Notes under the pieces: model-generated | What the model was told of the DNA's origin: nothing | The model's database searches: none | Seen by the model: the letters and a program-made list of their open reading frames with translations, nothing else | Origin: Cryptomeria japonica | Lineage: Eukaryota; Streptophyta; Pinopsida; Cupressales; Cupressaceae | Assembly: GCF_030272615.1 (NCBI RefSeq) | Contig: NC_081409.1 | Span: 208,677,190 to 208,741,189 of the forward strand | DNA length: 64,000 nt | Reading direction: 5' to 3' | In this document: positions 48,972-61,477 of the stretch, in pieces | How positions within the stretch are numbered: position 1 is the first letter of the stretch | Layout: every line of letters begins with the position of its first letter | Translations under genes and position numbers: made by a program

Positions 48972-49864
48972 TGTTATTTTTAGTACTTTCAGATTGAATA
49001 AAACTCAAAAAATTAGAATTAGGTTAATTAATTTATAGTTTTCCAGACTTTAAGCATAATGAAGGAAATGAAATGCTAAAGACTATGCACAGTTACCCTG
49101 GGAAAACCTCCTAGGAGGAAAACCCCAGCCAAAGGATCCTCAGATCTGATTTATGATTTAGAATTCAATTGAGCACTACACACTTATCTGGAGTTGCAAC
49201 CACTATGAGGAAGGAATAGTTAGTTTACAGTTCTCCTTATCTGATCACAATCCTTTAATGGAGTCTTCGATATTTTGATGATGATCTGCAGTCTCTAAAG
49301 GAGTTCGCCGCCCTCAATTTGAAGTTTGCTGCCAATTGATCAAGTTCGCACTCTCCTATTTTGGATCTGCTGCTACATATGAGGTTCGCTGTTCGCTGTT
49401 TGGGATCTACTGTCAAGTTCGCACTCTCCTATTTTGGATTTGCTACAACATATGAGGTTCGCTGTTTGCTGTTTGGGATCTACTGCAATCCTTATGAAGT
49501 TCGCTGCCACCAAATAGAAGATTTGATATTGCTAAATGCATAAGTATGAGATTCGCTTTTCACCGAAGATTATTTCATCAACTTGAAGAACTTGATTGTG
49601 CTAATGAGAGGAAAATGTTGCATTTATAGGAGACATATGTTTCCCAAACATGTCGGCCTCCTTTATATTTTAATCCATATTACTTATTGATTTCCCTTTT
49701 AATTTACTTTGATAGGGTCGGCCCTATCAAGGAGGCGAGTTTAGTTTGAGTGTGGCGTGCAATCCTTAGTGCCGTGAGGTAATAGGTCTAGCTCTATATT
49801 AAGGGGGCGGATACCAATGTTGCCCAAGGCAATTGGAATCCGCCAACCCTAATTACAACCAACA
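48972..49864 (-). repeat. Copia 5' LTR
   Basis: 893 bp, the same length as the 3' copy. In element orientation it would hold the promoter driving gag-pol. Differences from the other copy are mainly C/T and G/A. Confidence 0.95.
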
Positions 49865-49869
49865 CTGAT

Positions 49870-50700
49870 GATCAACTAGGTATCCTTAGTTTTTAGATGA
49901 CCATGTATCCTTGATAGTTTAAGTTTGAACAAACAAACTAGCAATATTATGGTATTAGCCCTTTGATAGATGACACATAAAATGATAAAAAAACATTTGT
50001 GCCAAACAAAGACAAACCACATAGAGGAATTAAACCCTATTTTGATATGAAACTCATGCAAATAGGAGGTTAGCTAAGGACCCTTGAAACTGCTCTTGTT
50101 CTAAGGTTTGAGGAAATAAGTCTTGCCAAAAATTCAGTTGTCTTTATCAAGTGAGTATGGATGGTGTTACCTTATCTTTTCCTATGTTGCATGAACTATT
50201 AAACTTAAGAGAAAGGTCAAAATCTAGAAATATAATCCACAACTTAAATATTATAAAAATGAGATATTGTAGGGTGGTTGGTATAATACAACATGTTGGA
50301 GTTACATTTAACCAATATTTTTTCAATTGGTTAGGACTTACTTCGTACGAGCCTACTTATATTCTTTTGCATGTGGTGAGGGTATTAAATCCCTATTCTT
50401 GGATAATGTTACTCTCTTCACCCCCTTACTAATTAGGTGTATGAATGTAATGAATAAATTGTGGTGAATGACGAGGTCAACCTAAACTTTATAAGGGTGA
50501 GTCATTTCCTAATTTTTTTCAAGTATTTGATGGCTCATTGAAACTCTTATCTCTAGCAACATAATTAACTCATCCTTCACCTTAGAATGCCTTGCATGCT
50601 ATGTCAATTGTGGCTAGAATTCCAATAAATTCTAGGTTGCAAACAAATTTAAATTTGAACCTCGAGGATACCAATGTAGTTAGCATTCTATCATTGGGCC
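49870..50700. other. Noncoding spacer
   Basis: Nothing recognisable. A 93-codon frame at 50151-50432 has no domain. Confidence 0.4.
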
Positions 50701-50713
50701 GATGACAATGGTT

Positions 50714-52800
50714 CTGATTAATTAAAAAAACAGGTTTTGAGGACCCGAAACCTTTACATCATAGGTAGAGAAAAAGCACTGAGAAGAACATAACAAAAGA
50801 GTCCGCAGACAAAAAGACTGGCCAAAAGACTAGCGAACAGAAAGAACAACTTAACAAAAAAATAGAAAAGAAACAAGGAATGCGCTACACAACGATTTTC
50901 TTTAGCAGATCCTCCGCCTTTGTAACCAGCTCGTCATAGGTGGCCCCGACAGCTTTCAGGTCTTCTAGATCCTTGTTCGGTTTCTTTTCCTTCCTCTTGC
51001 CTCTGGTGCAGGTTCTAGGACCTTGAGCTTCCCCTGTTCCTTCAGCTTCCAATTCTAAGTCTTGGATTTCCTTTTCGTTATCCATCTTGCTGATGAGGGT
51101 GTGGGTGTTGTTGGCCGAGATCTTCAAAATACTTAGGCTTTGTTTAGCGATGTTCTTCAGGCACTCCTCAATTTTATCAACTTTGGTGACAGTGTCCGAG
51201 AGGGTTTTTTCGCTTGTGTCCGCAAGGCTTTTTCTGTCCAGCATCTCCTTTTCAATCTTCTCAAACCTAGGGTTGAAAGCATCTCTGATGTCTTTAGCTT
51301 TGGCAATGGTGTTTTTCAAGTCCTCAATATAGTCAGCCATAGTATTTCCCTCCCCAATATTAATGGTTTCTAGAATCAAGACTCTGTTACAGAGCTTCTT
51401 GTATTCATCCACAACTTTCTTGTAACCATTAATGAGCCACTCCATAGTTTCCATGAAACCATGCAAACCCTCGGGAGGAGGGCTAGGTGAGGGAGCAACT
51501 TTTCCAGGAGTAACCTGTTCTTCTTTGGGGATGTGGAGGGCGGAAATTGTGTCGGCAACCTTGAGAGTCTCTTCCATAGTCTCCTTTTCCAGACTGTGCT
51601 CAGCTTCCAGGGTCCTTGCTTTCTTGTTAGCTTCCGATTCCTTGCCAGTCTCCTCTTTTTTCTTGTGCTTTTTTCGGGTCTGGGTATGGATTTTTGTTTT
51701 CTTCTTCAGCAGCCCTTTAGGGCTCTCCTTCTCAGAATCATCTGAATCCTCCCCTTCCAAAGAGATGCTAATCAGGGGTTTCCTTTGAGGCTTTTTGCCC
51801 TTGGATGAAGAGGGTTTTGTTTTTCTGTATTTCCTCTTCTTCCCACTTTCATACTCCGAGTCATCAAAACTGTCCTCTGTATCAGATGAAGAGTCACTAT
51901 CGGATTCCTCCTCCTTAGAAAAGGCAGAATCAAACATCTCTTCCTCAGAATCCATAGGGGGCCGCATACGAGCAATTTGAGTGGCCTTTAAATGGTCATA
52001 AATTAGGACCATTAGACCTTGGTGCATAGCAGTATCACCCAGAGGATTTTCTTTGTAAGCCTTAAGGGATGCATTCATCGAACAAAGCAGGAAATAAGGG
52101 AAATTAACCTTATCATTGTGCCTAAAGTGATTTAACAGAACAAAGTGATACCCATAAACTTTCGTAAACCTGCCATCTAGAGTGATATATCACAATTAAA
52201 CAAAAATAATCTCCCGCCAGGGTTTGGCAAAAGCCCTAGGTGGGTAGTAGGTTTTGCTCAACTTTACCAGTCGTTTTTTCTCTTTCTCAGTTATCGAGTA
52301 CCTTTCAATAGCTTCCCTACTGACCTTCCTATTTCTGTAGAAGTTGCAACCTTCCTTGGTGAGGCCTGTAGCTTGGGCTATTAAATCTTAGTCGATTTCA
52401 ACCATTTGATCGCCCATTTTTAACATGCCCTTCTTCCAGTTCTTGCAAAAAAGATTGGTTACCATACCATCTCGATCTTGGAGTCTCTCCATGAAGTTTG
52501 AGAGACCCCCTTGCTACAGAATACCCCAAACCTCTTCCTTCTGTTTCCATTCTTTACAACTACTTGGTTCATATCGCCTCCTATTTCCGCCCATGTTGTT
52601 GCTACTCACGGCCAAATTTTGAAACTTACAGAGCTGATTAAACTGAGAGCTTTTCGAAGCTATAACAATTACCCAGAAAGCGTGAGAGTTTATGGCATTG
52701 ATGTTATAATGAGTGATTTTCTCATTATTAAAATAACTCGAAGTACTCACATTAGTACTTTTCATAATTATCCGGTCCATCAAGAGTCTTTGGAGTGGCT
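50714..52800 (-). mobile_element. Element A: retroposed unit with 13-bp TSD
   Basis: GATGACAATGGTT is repeated exactly at 50701-50713 and 52801-52813. Allowing one mismatch, it extends to 17 bp (GGCYGATGACAATGGTT). A long variable TSD without TIRs is typical of LINE-machinery insertions. On the minus strand the 3' end reads GGTTTCGGGTCCTCAAAACC, then a T-run and TTAATCAG. The same 3' motif ends fragment B at 52930. The element carries one gene and no RT, so it could be a nonautonomous partner of a LINE family. Confidence 0.6.
50885..52594 (-). pseudogene. Element A gene, 570 codons, unknown function, four in-frame stops
   Basis: From ATG at 52594-52592 one frame runs to 50885. It is broken near 52513, 52389, 52189 and 52183 and has no frameshift; the last 397 codons (from 52078) are open. 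The N-terminal part looks globular (LIAQATGLTKEGCNFYRN, YYPPRAFAKPWREI, LDGRFTKVYGYHFVLLNHF). The middle is acidic and serine-rich (SDSDSSSDTEDSFDDSE), then strongly basic with KKRKYRKTK-type nuclear signals. The last 170 residues look like a helical coiled coil (IEKEMLDRKSLADTSEKTL), followed by a basic patch GKRKEKKPNK. The layout resembles the E1 cargo gene: globular head, charged linker, coiled coil. I recognise no family. Confidence 0.6.
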
Positions 52801-52929
52801 GATGACAATGGTTAATGCTTAGAGCTACTATCATATTCTTATGTGTTAGTCAACATTAATCTATATCATGGGAGTGAAAGAGTGCCAAGGGCTATCCTAG
52901 ATGTGATACTAGAGTGGTTGAGTTGGTTG

Positions 52930-53617
52930 TTTTTGATTAAGGACAAACAAGTTTTTAAGGGACCAGAAACCCTATACAAGACAGGTTTTAGAAGGACCTG
53001 CAACCCAAACCGAAAGATAAACTTGAAAGTCCATTCAAAGAAACAGAACACAAAAGAGACTCGGCACAACCAATCAAAAGAATGGGAACAACAATACCCC
53101 CACCAAAAACCAACAGGTTGCAAAAAACCAACAGCCTTAACCCAGCCAGGAAGGATCAAGAATTTGTCCTACCCTTGTGGGATCGAAGGGTCATATCAAA
53201 AGAGGACTGGGACAATTTAGATTGTTTACTTTTAATAGTAATCCAGGACTGGGACAATTTAGATTGTTTACTTTTAACAGTAGTCCATCCCTCCTCAACC
53301 CTAGCAACAGCCTTTTGCCAAGAGGATGGGTCCAGAATAGAGGACCTCCCATCATCAGGAGGAACAGAGCCAACATCCAGAGAGGCAAGGACAACAGAAG
53401 ATCCAATAGCAATTTGGGATGCGGGAGGGTCATCCATCGAAGAAGAAGATCCAACATTTTTCAAACGATCAATTGGGATGCCACCGCAAGCATCCACACA
53501 TTCCTGAGGCAAGGCAACACCAGAAACGGAGGCAGCAATCAGAGGCGCAATACCATCGACCTGAGCAACCTGTGCCACCACCTGGGAGAAGCTTTTCTTT
53601 TTAACTATATTGTGTAG
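52930..53617 (-). pseudogene. LINE-like 3' fragment B with partial ORF
   Basis: The left end on the plus strand (GATTAAGGACAAACAAGTTT then GGGACCAGAAACC) matches the end of element A. On the minus strand a frame from 53581 to 53156 reads VGSVPPDDGRSSILDPSSWQ and then KSKQSKLSQ twice. The doubling comes from a 42-bp tandem duplication (53204 and 53246). It resembles the linker part of plant LINE ORF1 proteins, but no zinc knuckle is seen. The 5' boundary is unclear. Confidence 0.45.
53204..53287. repeat. 42-bp tandem duplication
   Basis: GGACTGGGACAATTTAGATT with its following 22 bp occurs twice with near identity. At 14 codons it leaves the reading frame open. Confidence 0.85.
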
Positions 53618-54389
53618 ATAACAATAAATTAGAGTCGATCTTTATATTAAGAGGGTTACAAATTGTCACTTATAGCATAGAGGTGACTAATGCCAAGTCC
53701 CATCCATATTGTGAAGGGGTTAGTCGAAAATATCCCCAAAGCTATGTGGCAATATATGTTTAGTATTACTCTTCTTGGATGGACAAACTTGTTGTTGCCC
53801 TAGGGGTGATTGTAGTTGGAATAGATCAATCTAGGAAGGTTTACCACTTGTAAAAATCTTTTTTAGTCTAAATGACCATTTTGGGATTGAGGATGGACCT
53901 TTGATGTGGTATGGGATGCACCAAAGTCCTCATATAGCCATTCCCTTGGAAAACCCACATTTCTCCCTTCAACTAAGCCCCTAAGTTTGATACCATCACT
54001 ATGGGATTGTTCTCAAGGATATCATACTGGATCCACTTTTTTGTGGTAGATGGTGTAGTGGTGCATGTGGTTTGGTTTGTTGTACTTTTGAGTGGCGTAG
54101 CAATCATAAGCTTGGGCCGAAGAAGATAATTCTATTAGATAATCTTGTCAATAAATATAAATGATTACAGACCAGCATAGATATATTAAATACATCTATC
54201 TTAAAATGTAGAAAGAGAAAAACATATGTATCCCAATGCAAGAAGTTGAAGAAAACAAAGAGACTAACAAAATACTCAAGTAATTATTTGGATTCATCAT
54301 TATGGACAAGATGGAGAAGTTGAGAGACTTTTTTAGTGGACATACACCCCCACTCTAAAACATTCCACATTTGATATTCCTCAATAGTC

Positions 54390-57300
54390 CACTTGGCACA
54401 CAATAAAGTTTCACACTAATGAGTGAGATAAAGGATCTGCTCAACAAAAATTCTAACACCCGAGTCCTCTCTTCATTCTAGAGAGAAACTATGATGAGGA
54501 GATTCATTTCATTGATAAGTATATTCCAACCTAAGTCACAAGATTTTTCAAGAGCTAAAAGGATAGTGTAACCTTCCATTTGATTATTAATGTTGAACCC
54601 CAACAATATTAAAAAAAGAATATTGACCCATCTTCAACACAACTAATTTTTCTAATCCCAGTGAAATGAGTTACAATAGGAGTAACCATCAATATTTATT
54701 TTGGAAAAATATTAGAGTGGAGGGAACCATTTATCACATATGCTTACCTTGCTAAATGCTTTAGGGGGAGGTTGAGAACACCAAGGGGGGGCAATAATAG
54801 ATTAAAGTTTGAGGCCCTTGTTTAGGTGGAAAAAGGTCCTCATCCATCGGAAACTTAACAAATATACTCTCTTTCGTAGAGTTGAAAACTTTCTGTCAAA
54901 TATGAGAGTGAATTCTAGAGACCCTAGAAAATTTAACAAATTTGTTCTAGCTATACCTGCTAAAGGATGAAGATAGGGCCAATATACCAAGCAACATCGA
55001 GGGAGATAGTTATAGAAGGAGGTCAATCAATGCTTGCCCAAAACTCTAGTAGTGAGGTGGCATGAATGATATGATGGTTCCAAAAACGCCACCATTGTTC
55101 CCAAATGCCTAAGGCAAAGGGCCATTCAAAAAATAGGCGAGTAATTGATTCTTCCACATAACCACATTGAAAGAATTTTGAGGGGCCTTGAAAGCTTCTC
55201 TTTTTAATGTTATCCTAGGTGAAACATTTATTTTGATTGAGAAGTTAGATGAAGTAAAACTTGGGCCAAAAAAGCTTATTCTAGATTTTGTTCCACCAAG
55301 AAAAATCATAGTTTTTGCCATTATACTTGATAATGGATTTGTAACTAAGATTCATAGAATAAATCCCTTTAGGATCTGTGAGGTCATAATTATTATTTAA
55401 AGGTTGACATGATCGAGATACAAAAATAGATTGTATCATGTATAGGGATTTTGAAGATCCTCATTATGTTAGTTGTTAGGTGTCTAGAGATTTCCTAAAA
55501 TTAATCTCTTTTTAAATCTTTGCATGGCCTATCAAAGCCATGTCTTCAATAGACTGAAGATCGATTTGAGAATTTTGACCATGAGCAATAGACCAACGAT
55601 GGATGTACTCAATACTTTTTAGTTTCTATATGTCTATCAAGAACTTTAGCCATAAGGATGAAGAGGTAAGGAGACATGGAATTGCCCTGTTGGAGCTCTC
55701 TAGAAGCAAAGAAATGGGGAAGAGGAATACAATTAGTCAGGATAGAGGAGGTAGAACCCAAACTACTCATCATCTAATCCATCCACTCATGAAAAAAACC
55801 AAAGACCGTAAGAATATTATGGAGGAATGACCATATGACCCTATCATAAGCCTTAGACATATCTAGCTTCATAAATATAACCTCTTCCTTGGAATTGGAC
55901 ATAGAGTGGATAGCCTAAATGGCTATAATGATACTATTCAATATTTGACACCCTTTCACAAACCCATCTTGCTTAGAAGAAGTAAGGAATCCATAACCTA
56001 TTTAGGCAATTAACAATGAGCCTAGAAATAATCTTATAATGATGTTGTAGAAAACAATAGGGAATAAATGATCAAAAGAGTTGGCACCCTCCCTTTTAGG
56101 AATCAAGTCCATGAAGGTAGCATTGAGATCTTTAAACATCCTTTTATTAGTATGAGGTTCCAAAACAACCTCTAATAGATCAACTTACAAAATATCTCAA
56201 CAATCTTGAAAAACTTTGATGGCAAAGCCATCTAGGCTAGGAGTTTTCCCTTTCTTCATGTGAAACACCACATGTATGAAGGTAGCATTGAGATCTTTAA
56301 ACATCCTTTTATTAGTATGAGATTCCAAAACAACCTCTAATAGATCAACCTACAAAATATCTCAAAAGTACTGAAAATATTTGATGGCAAAGCCATCTAG
56401 GCTAGGAGTTTTCCCTTTCTTCATGTGAAACACCACATGTTCAAGTTCATGAAGAGAAACATGTATCTTACAAGCATTTTTTCATCTTTGTGGAGACAAG
56501 GGAAGGGGAGTACACTAAAATACCCTACTTTTCTTTCGTAGTTGAAGAGTCACTCTCATTGAAGAGGGAAGGAAGTGTTGGTTTGCTTCCACACATATAA
56601 TGGAAAGAAGAGAGAAGAAAGGAAGTTCCCATTTTTTTGGTCTTTGTCAGAGTTATGAAAAAATGAGTATTCCTACCCCCTTCTACGATTGATAAATCTT
56701 CAATTTCTCTTTCGATAAGATCTCTTGTAAAATAAATTCATTGAACTGATAGGGAGGGAGGAATGCTTAAAGGTAGTCCCTAGTCATACTATCGTCCTTA
56801 ATTTGCAAGGTAATGCTATCCAACTCTTCTTGCACTTATTTATTTTTTCTTAAAATTGTTAGCAAAACAAAATTTATTCCATTTCTTAATTGAATGAATA
56901 CATATCCATATCAAAAGAAGGTTTCCCTTCCAATGACCAAGCCACAATGTATTCATAAATTGTCTAATCTTTGAGAGTTGTATCATTGGGAACTTGAAGG
57001 GTTTGTTTTTTACATGGGAGAAAAGGAAGGAAAAGGGAGGAAGAGAGCTCAATAGGCCAATGATCTGAGCCTTTCCAATGAAGAATATCTAAAAAGGTCA
57101 CTAAATAATAACAAATCCAAAATTTAGAAATCATGAATTTGACAAGATGCGCTAATGTAGAATCATGCCCACATCTTCTATTATTCCAATTAAAGAGCCC
57201 AATTCTAGGTTTAACATAAAAAAGTTGTGAAAAGACAAATTCTCACGTGTAAAAAAGATGAAGTACTTAATCAATAAAAATCACCTAACTTAGGTCAAAA

Positions 57301-59340
57301 ATCACACTGAAATCTCCAAACATGATCAAAGGAGAATAAAAAAATCTCATATGTGACTAAAGGAGAATATTACCTTGAATATTTGTAGGTGCATAGACAT
57401 TGGTTAAGAGGATGGTTCTACAAGATTCAAAATAAAGCAACGAAATAGAGTGTCTTCTTGCAAGCCAAAGGAACGGAATAAGCTAACATGGTCCCATAAG
57501 AAAGGAAATCCCCTAATGGATCATTGGGCTCCTCCTACACATTGGCATTGACAACATTTCCAAGGTTTAGAAGATAGGGTTGTCATATATTCTATAGAGA
57601 GTTTTATTACTTGAATAAATATAATGTTGGATTATTCTCATAAATGAGATCTTGGACAACTTTTGAAAGAGAGATATCTAGATCCATTGCATTCCATGAG
57701 ATGACAATCATTTGTAGCCATTAGGTTTCCATAGTCCATGATAATATGATTTCAGTTCTTGGATTTGACTGTGTATGATTTGAAACGTTGATGAGTAAAA
57801 TGATATACATAGTCAAATCCAGAAACTCAAATCAAAGAATCATTTGTTGGAATTATAAAAGAGTTCTTCAATTGTGGGAATGACACTTGATTCCATACAC
57901 AATTCCCCAATCATCTTGACCTTTTGTTAATCTTTCTTTCTTCCCACTTGAGAATATTTAATCTGAGGAAATTTTTGAGAATATTTTGCTAAAATCCTAA
58001 TGTGAGAATACTGTCTTCTTGGAATATTTTGTTGAGCCATGGGCCAAAGGTCCTTCTAGAAAACGAAAACTAGAAGTGTCCTTGAGATGATCAACTATGG
58101 TCAAAAGAGATGTAACAATCATATGTGTTTCCTTTTTCTTAATGTCATGGATCACAAAGTATTCCTCGAAATTGTTAGAAAAGGCAATGATACTTTTATT
58201 CAAGGATCCTTGCAAAATAGAATTATCATTAATTTCCATCATGTGGAAAGAGATAACATGTGATCACTCAAGTCAATTCCTTGGATTGTTGGAGGTACTC
58301 TAACATGATAGGATTTGGTTTCTACAAAAATCTAGAACCCCAAAATTATTATTGGCCTTTACTCTTGTAGCATTCCCTCTTAGGTGATTCAAAACCTTTC
58401 CTCAATTATGGGTATTCAATAAAATAAAACCATTTAGATCTAGTCCTTTTACATGAGCAAAAATTTTACCTTTTATCAGATATTTTTGAGAGGAAAAATT
58501 AAGGGGTTGTAACTCATTGTAGATACCTATACACATGAAAAACTTAAGGTTGAAAGGAAGAGCTTCATAGTCTATTTTTTGGATGCATTGCATGTTTTTT
58601 ATTAGATAATGTGGGAAGATGAGGTACTTACTATATCATGAGGCATACTTGCAGGCATAAAAAATACAACCTCCCAAATGGGAGTATGACATAATTGCAA
58701 CCCAGTCTCCAAGCACAAACCACCACAACTACAACCAAAAATCAATAAATAAAGTACCTAGAAATCTAGCCTAGAAAATGCCAGACCCAACCGTATTCGA
58801 TCTCAAACCCTTCACTCTAGTATGAGATTGAGAGAGAGATTTGGGAAGATCTTTCTTCCACCTTTGTACAATTGTCCACAAAGTATTATCTTCCAAATTC
58901 TTAGTTATAGGAGAGGTGGGGGGAGGGAGGGGAGGATTTCTTAGGGCTCATCCACGGGCATGCCAAAGATAGAGGAATATTGAGCTGAAGTAGTCAAATG
59001 TAGATTGAAATATATTTGATCTTTGAGAATTTCATGGATAATTTTAAAAACTATATCTAGATTAGAATAGGAAAGGGAGTTCTTTCACAAGATCAAATCC
59101 CACATGATAGAAAATATAGGGACCACCTTCAAAGACCATGATTTGACCTACCATTTTGAAGAAAACCATAAAGTAACCATTTGCAACCAAAAGAACCTCC
59201 ATATTTCATGCTTGTTGCGAAGTACAATGGGCCTAGTTGTTTAGGAAGGACAAAGAGACTTCGATATCCATAGGTTTACTAATTAATTCATGCTTAAAGA
59301 TACCTATAACACACTGTTTGCAATTAAAACTAGATTAATG
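54390..59340 (-). pseudogene. Decayed LINE (ORF1, endonuclease, RT, RNase H)
   Basis: Read right to left, the order is that of a plant L1-type LINE. At 58400-58600 there is an ORF1-like piece (KIDYEALPFNLKFF) where family members have a zinc knuckle. From 57700 to 56850 come weak endonuclease-like frames. RT pieces at 56500-55550 include HMKKGKTPSLDGFAIKFFQ, FKDLNATFMDLIPKREG and GNSMSPYLFILMAKVLD. RNase H pieces at 54710-54530 include INIDGYSYCN and NNQMEGYTILLALEKSC. Stops and frameshifts are numerous and the RT YADD box was not seen. A 165-bp in-frame duplication lies within the RT part. Confidence 0.7.
56111..56440. repeat. 165-bp tandem duplication in the LINE RT
   Basis: ATGAAGGTAGCATTGAGATC begins both copies (56111 and 56276), and each ends near GAAACACCACATG. 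The unit is 55 codons, so it kept the frame. About ten substitutions separate the copies. Confidence 0.9.
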
Positions 59341-59604
59341 AATGGAATAAGCCAATCTTCACTCTTTGAAACAAATAATTAGATTGAGGATATTTTTCAT
59401 TCATTTGGTTTGATTTGAATTATTGTGACCTATGTGAAAAAATGATGACATATGCATGATTAGAGATTGTGGGCTTTGAAGCTTGAACAACTTCTTCAAA
59501 AGAAAAGAAAGGGGACCTTTAGGTCCCCACTAGTGGCATCTATGGATGTCACAAATCCTAGGAAGCAATACTTAATAACCACACATAGTAGGGAAAGAAC
59601 ATAG

Positions 59605-60940
59605 TGTAGACACCTAAAACTAGCACAACTAATTAAATGATTTTTATTCATTTAATCGCCTATTAATTAGACTAAGGTTTAATTAATATCCCTATTCTTC
59701 TAATTGACTTATTAATCACATTACAGATTTGATTAATTCCCATTTTTTCTAATCTAACCCACTAATTAAACTAAGGTTTGATTAGGTACCCTTTAGCCAC
59801 TTAATTGAATAAATCTTATTTATTTAATTAATTGCCTTTTCTCTTTTAATTAAATTCATATTTGATTAAAAATCCTCTTTGCATCTAAATAAATCAATAT
59901 TTATTTGTAAATAACCCCCCCACTTGCAAAATCTTACAAATGCAAGTTGCATCTTTTTGGCTGAAATAAAACTTTTATCTTATCTAAAAATACCTATTAT
60001 CCCCCCAACTTGCATTCTCCTACATCTCTCATTAGCATCCTAATATCCTTCTAGAACCTATCTAATCTCGTCATTATCCTAATTAATCCACTTTGTTTCT
60101 TCCAAGGTTGCTCACACATGTGTGAGCACATACCCCCCTTCCCCCTAGGACCTTTGTTCCTCCCAAGGTGGGACCACACATGTGGGAGCACATTGAATTT
60201 TCACGCCTCTCCCCCTTGTGACACTTGTCACAAGGCTAAGCTTGCAAATCTGGGACCACATTGATCCTCACCCTCTCCCCTTTGTGACATTTGTCACAAG
60301 GCTAAGCTTTCCAGCTTGGGACCACATTCCTCCTTCAATCTCGACCCTTGATTAGTAATAAATCTTGGCCATCCATTCCTAACCCTTCAACTCTATAAGA
60401 TGAGCTCTTGTCTCATATCAAAGGATCCCTATATCCACTTTATGCATCCATATTATAGTTGTTTTTGTGGGTTATCAAGGAGCTCTCACTGTGCCTCTCT
60501 CAAGCATTTAGGCCATCCTAATTGCATCATGTTTAGATTATATCATGTGTTAGATTAACCATTTAGCTTAATTGCATATAATTTCCATAGCATTCTCATC
60601 TTCATCTTAGCTTAATTAGATCATTTAATCTTTCAATTTGGAAATACACCTCCATTTTGCATATCATCTTCATATCAATAGTTTTGATCATCTAATATCT
60701 TAGTTGCATCATTTGGATTCTATTTCATCATTCAAATCTCGTTCTTTAGGTTGTCATCTTAAAGATGAAGTGCTTTTCCAAGTGGGGGCCACCTTGAATC
60801 TTGAAGATCCTTGGAGCTAGAGGACAATGAGACGAATTTGAGAGTTTTTGATCAACTAACATGCTTTGTTGATTTTGATCTCTAATGCAATGTCCCATTG
60901 GTGTTTTTGTGTCTCTTTTGCAGGTACCACAATTTGAGCA
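59605..60940 (+). repeat. 5' LTR of a Ty3/gypsy retrotransposon
   Basis: It starts TGTAGACACC at 59605 and probably ends TTTGAGCA at 60940, just before the PBS. U3 has an AT-rich, TTAATT-laden first part, then a block of GC-richer palindromes (60100-60310). A TATA-like CTCTATAAGATGAG lies at 60391. The partner LTR lies outside the window, so the start rests on the TG dinucleotide and spacing only. Confidence 0.6.
60110..60299. promoter_or_regulatory. Three palindromes in the U3
   Basis: GCTCACACATGTGTGAGC (60110-60127) is a perfect 18-bp palindrome. CCTTGTGACA-CT-TGTCACAAGG (60214-60235) has perfect 10-bp arms. TTGTGACA-TT-TGTCACAA (60282-60299) repeats it within a tandem copy, each followed by GGCTAAGCTT and GGGACCACATT. 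They lie 90-280 bp upstream of the TATA box, where transcription factor sites would be expected. Confidence 0.65.
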
Positions 60941-60948
60941 TATATTTT

Positions 60949-60966
60949 TGGCACCCACCATGGGGC
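60949..60966 (+). promoter_or_regulatory. Gypsy primer binding site
   Basis: TGGCACCCACCATGGGGC follows the LTR end by 8 bp. It resembles the TGGCGCC-type PBS of large plant Ty3/gypsy elements, with one change in the first seven bases. Confidence 0.6.
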
Positions 60967-61037
60967 TAGACCCTTGATATTATCAAAATTTTAATGCTTT
61001 TGCACAGGTCCAGACAAGAAAAGTTTGAAGATTCTTT

Positions 61038-61300
61038 TAGCGCATACGTTGTACGCTATAGCGCGTTTGTTGTTTGTTCTAGCGCGTCTATCCACTATTC
61101 TAGCGCGTTTGTCTATTCTTTTAGCATGTTTGTACTAGGAACTAGTGCATACACCTTTTGTTTTAGTACGTTTGTCTATTTGTTAGTTTTTAGGTCTCTG
61201 TCAAAGTAGCGCATTGACACATTACACACACACACACATATATATATTAGCACATTTACATTACGTTTTAGCATGTTCGCTATACGACGTAGTGCATTTG
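61038..61300 (+). repeat. 21-bp phased TAGCGCGTTTGT array in the leader
   Basis: TAG-starting motifs (TAGCGCATACG, TAGCGCGTTTGT, TAGCATGTTTGT, TAGTACGTTTGT) begin at 61038, 61059, 61080, 61101, 61122, 61143 and 61164, exactly 21 bp apart. After a break they recur at 61207, 61248, 61269 and 61290. One frame is open across it (60994-61209) and gives a seven-residue repeat with SAFV at its core. A (CA)n(TA)n microsatellite interrupts it at 61223-61246. Confidence 0.85.
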
Positions 61301-61477
61301 TCACAGAGGCAGGAAAAAATGTAATTCACTTGGAAAAATAGGCTTGTCTAGCCCACCTAGTAAATAACATTTTCACTAACTCGTTTGTTGTAGGTTCTAA
61401 CAATTTCTTGCAGGTTGGAGGAATTTAAAAATAGAATTTTTTTGTTTTTTTTCTTTTCTAGCTTTTTCAAAGTTGGA

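Larger units (their letters stand above)
43507..49864 (-). mobile_element. Ty1/copia retrotransposon, structurally complete
   Basis: 6358 bp with two 893-bp LTRs and an exact 5-bp TSD CTGAT (43502-43506 and 49865-49869). Both LTRs run TGTTATTTTT to CCAACA on the plus strand, hence TGTTGG...AATAACA in element orientation. PBS, one long gag-pol frame, a repeat-bearing 3' untranslated region and PPT are in normal order. By eye the LTRs differ at about 20 positions, almost all transitions, indicating moderate age. The coding frame has one stop and several lost key residues, so it cannot move by itself. Confidence 0.95.
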
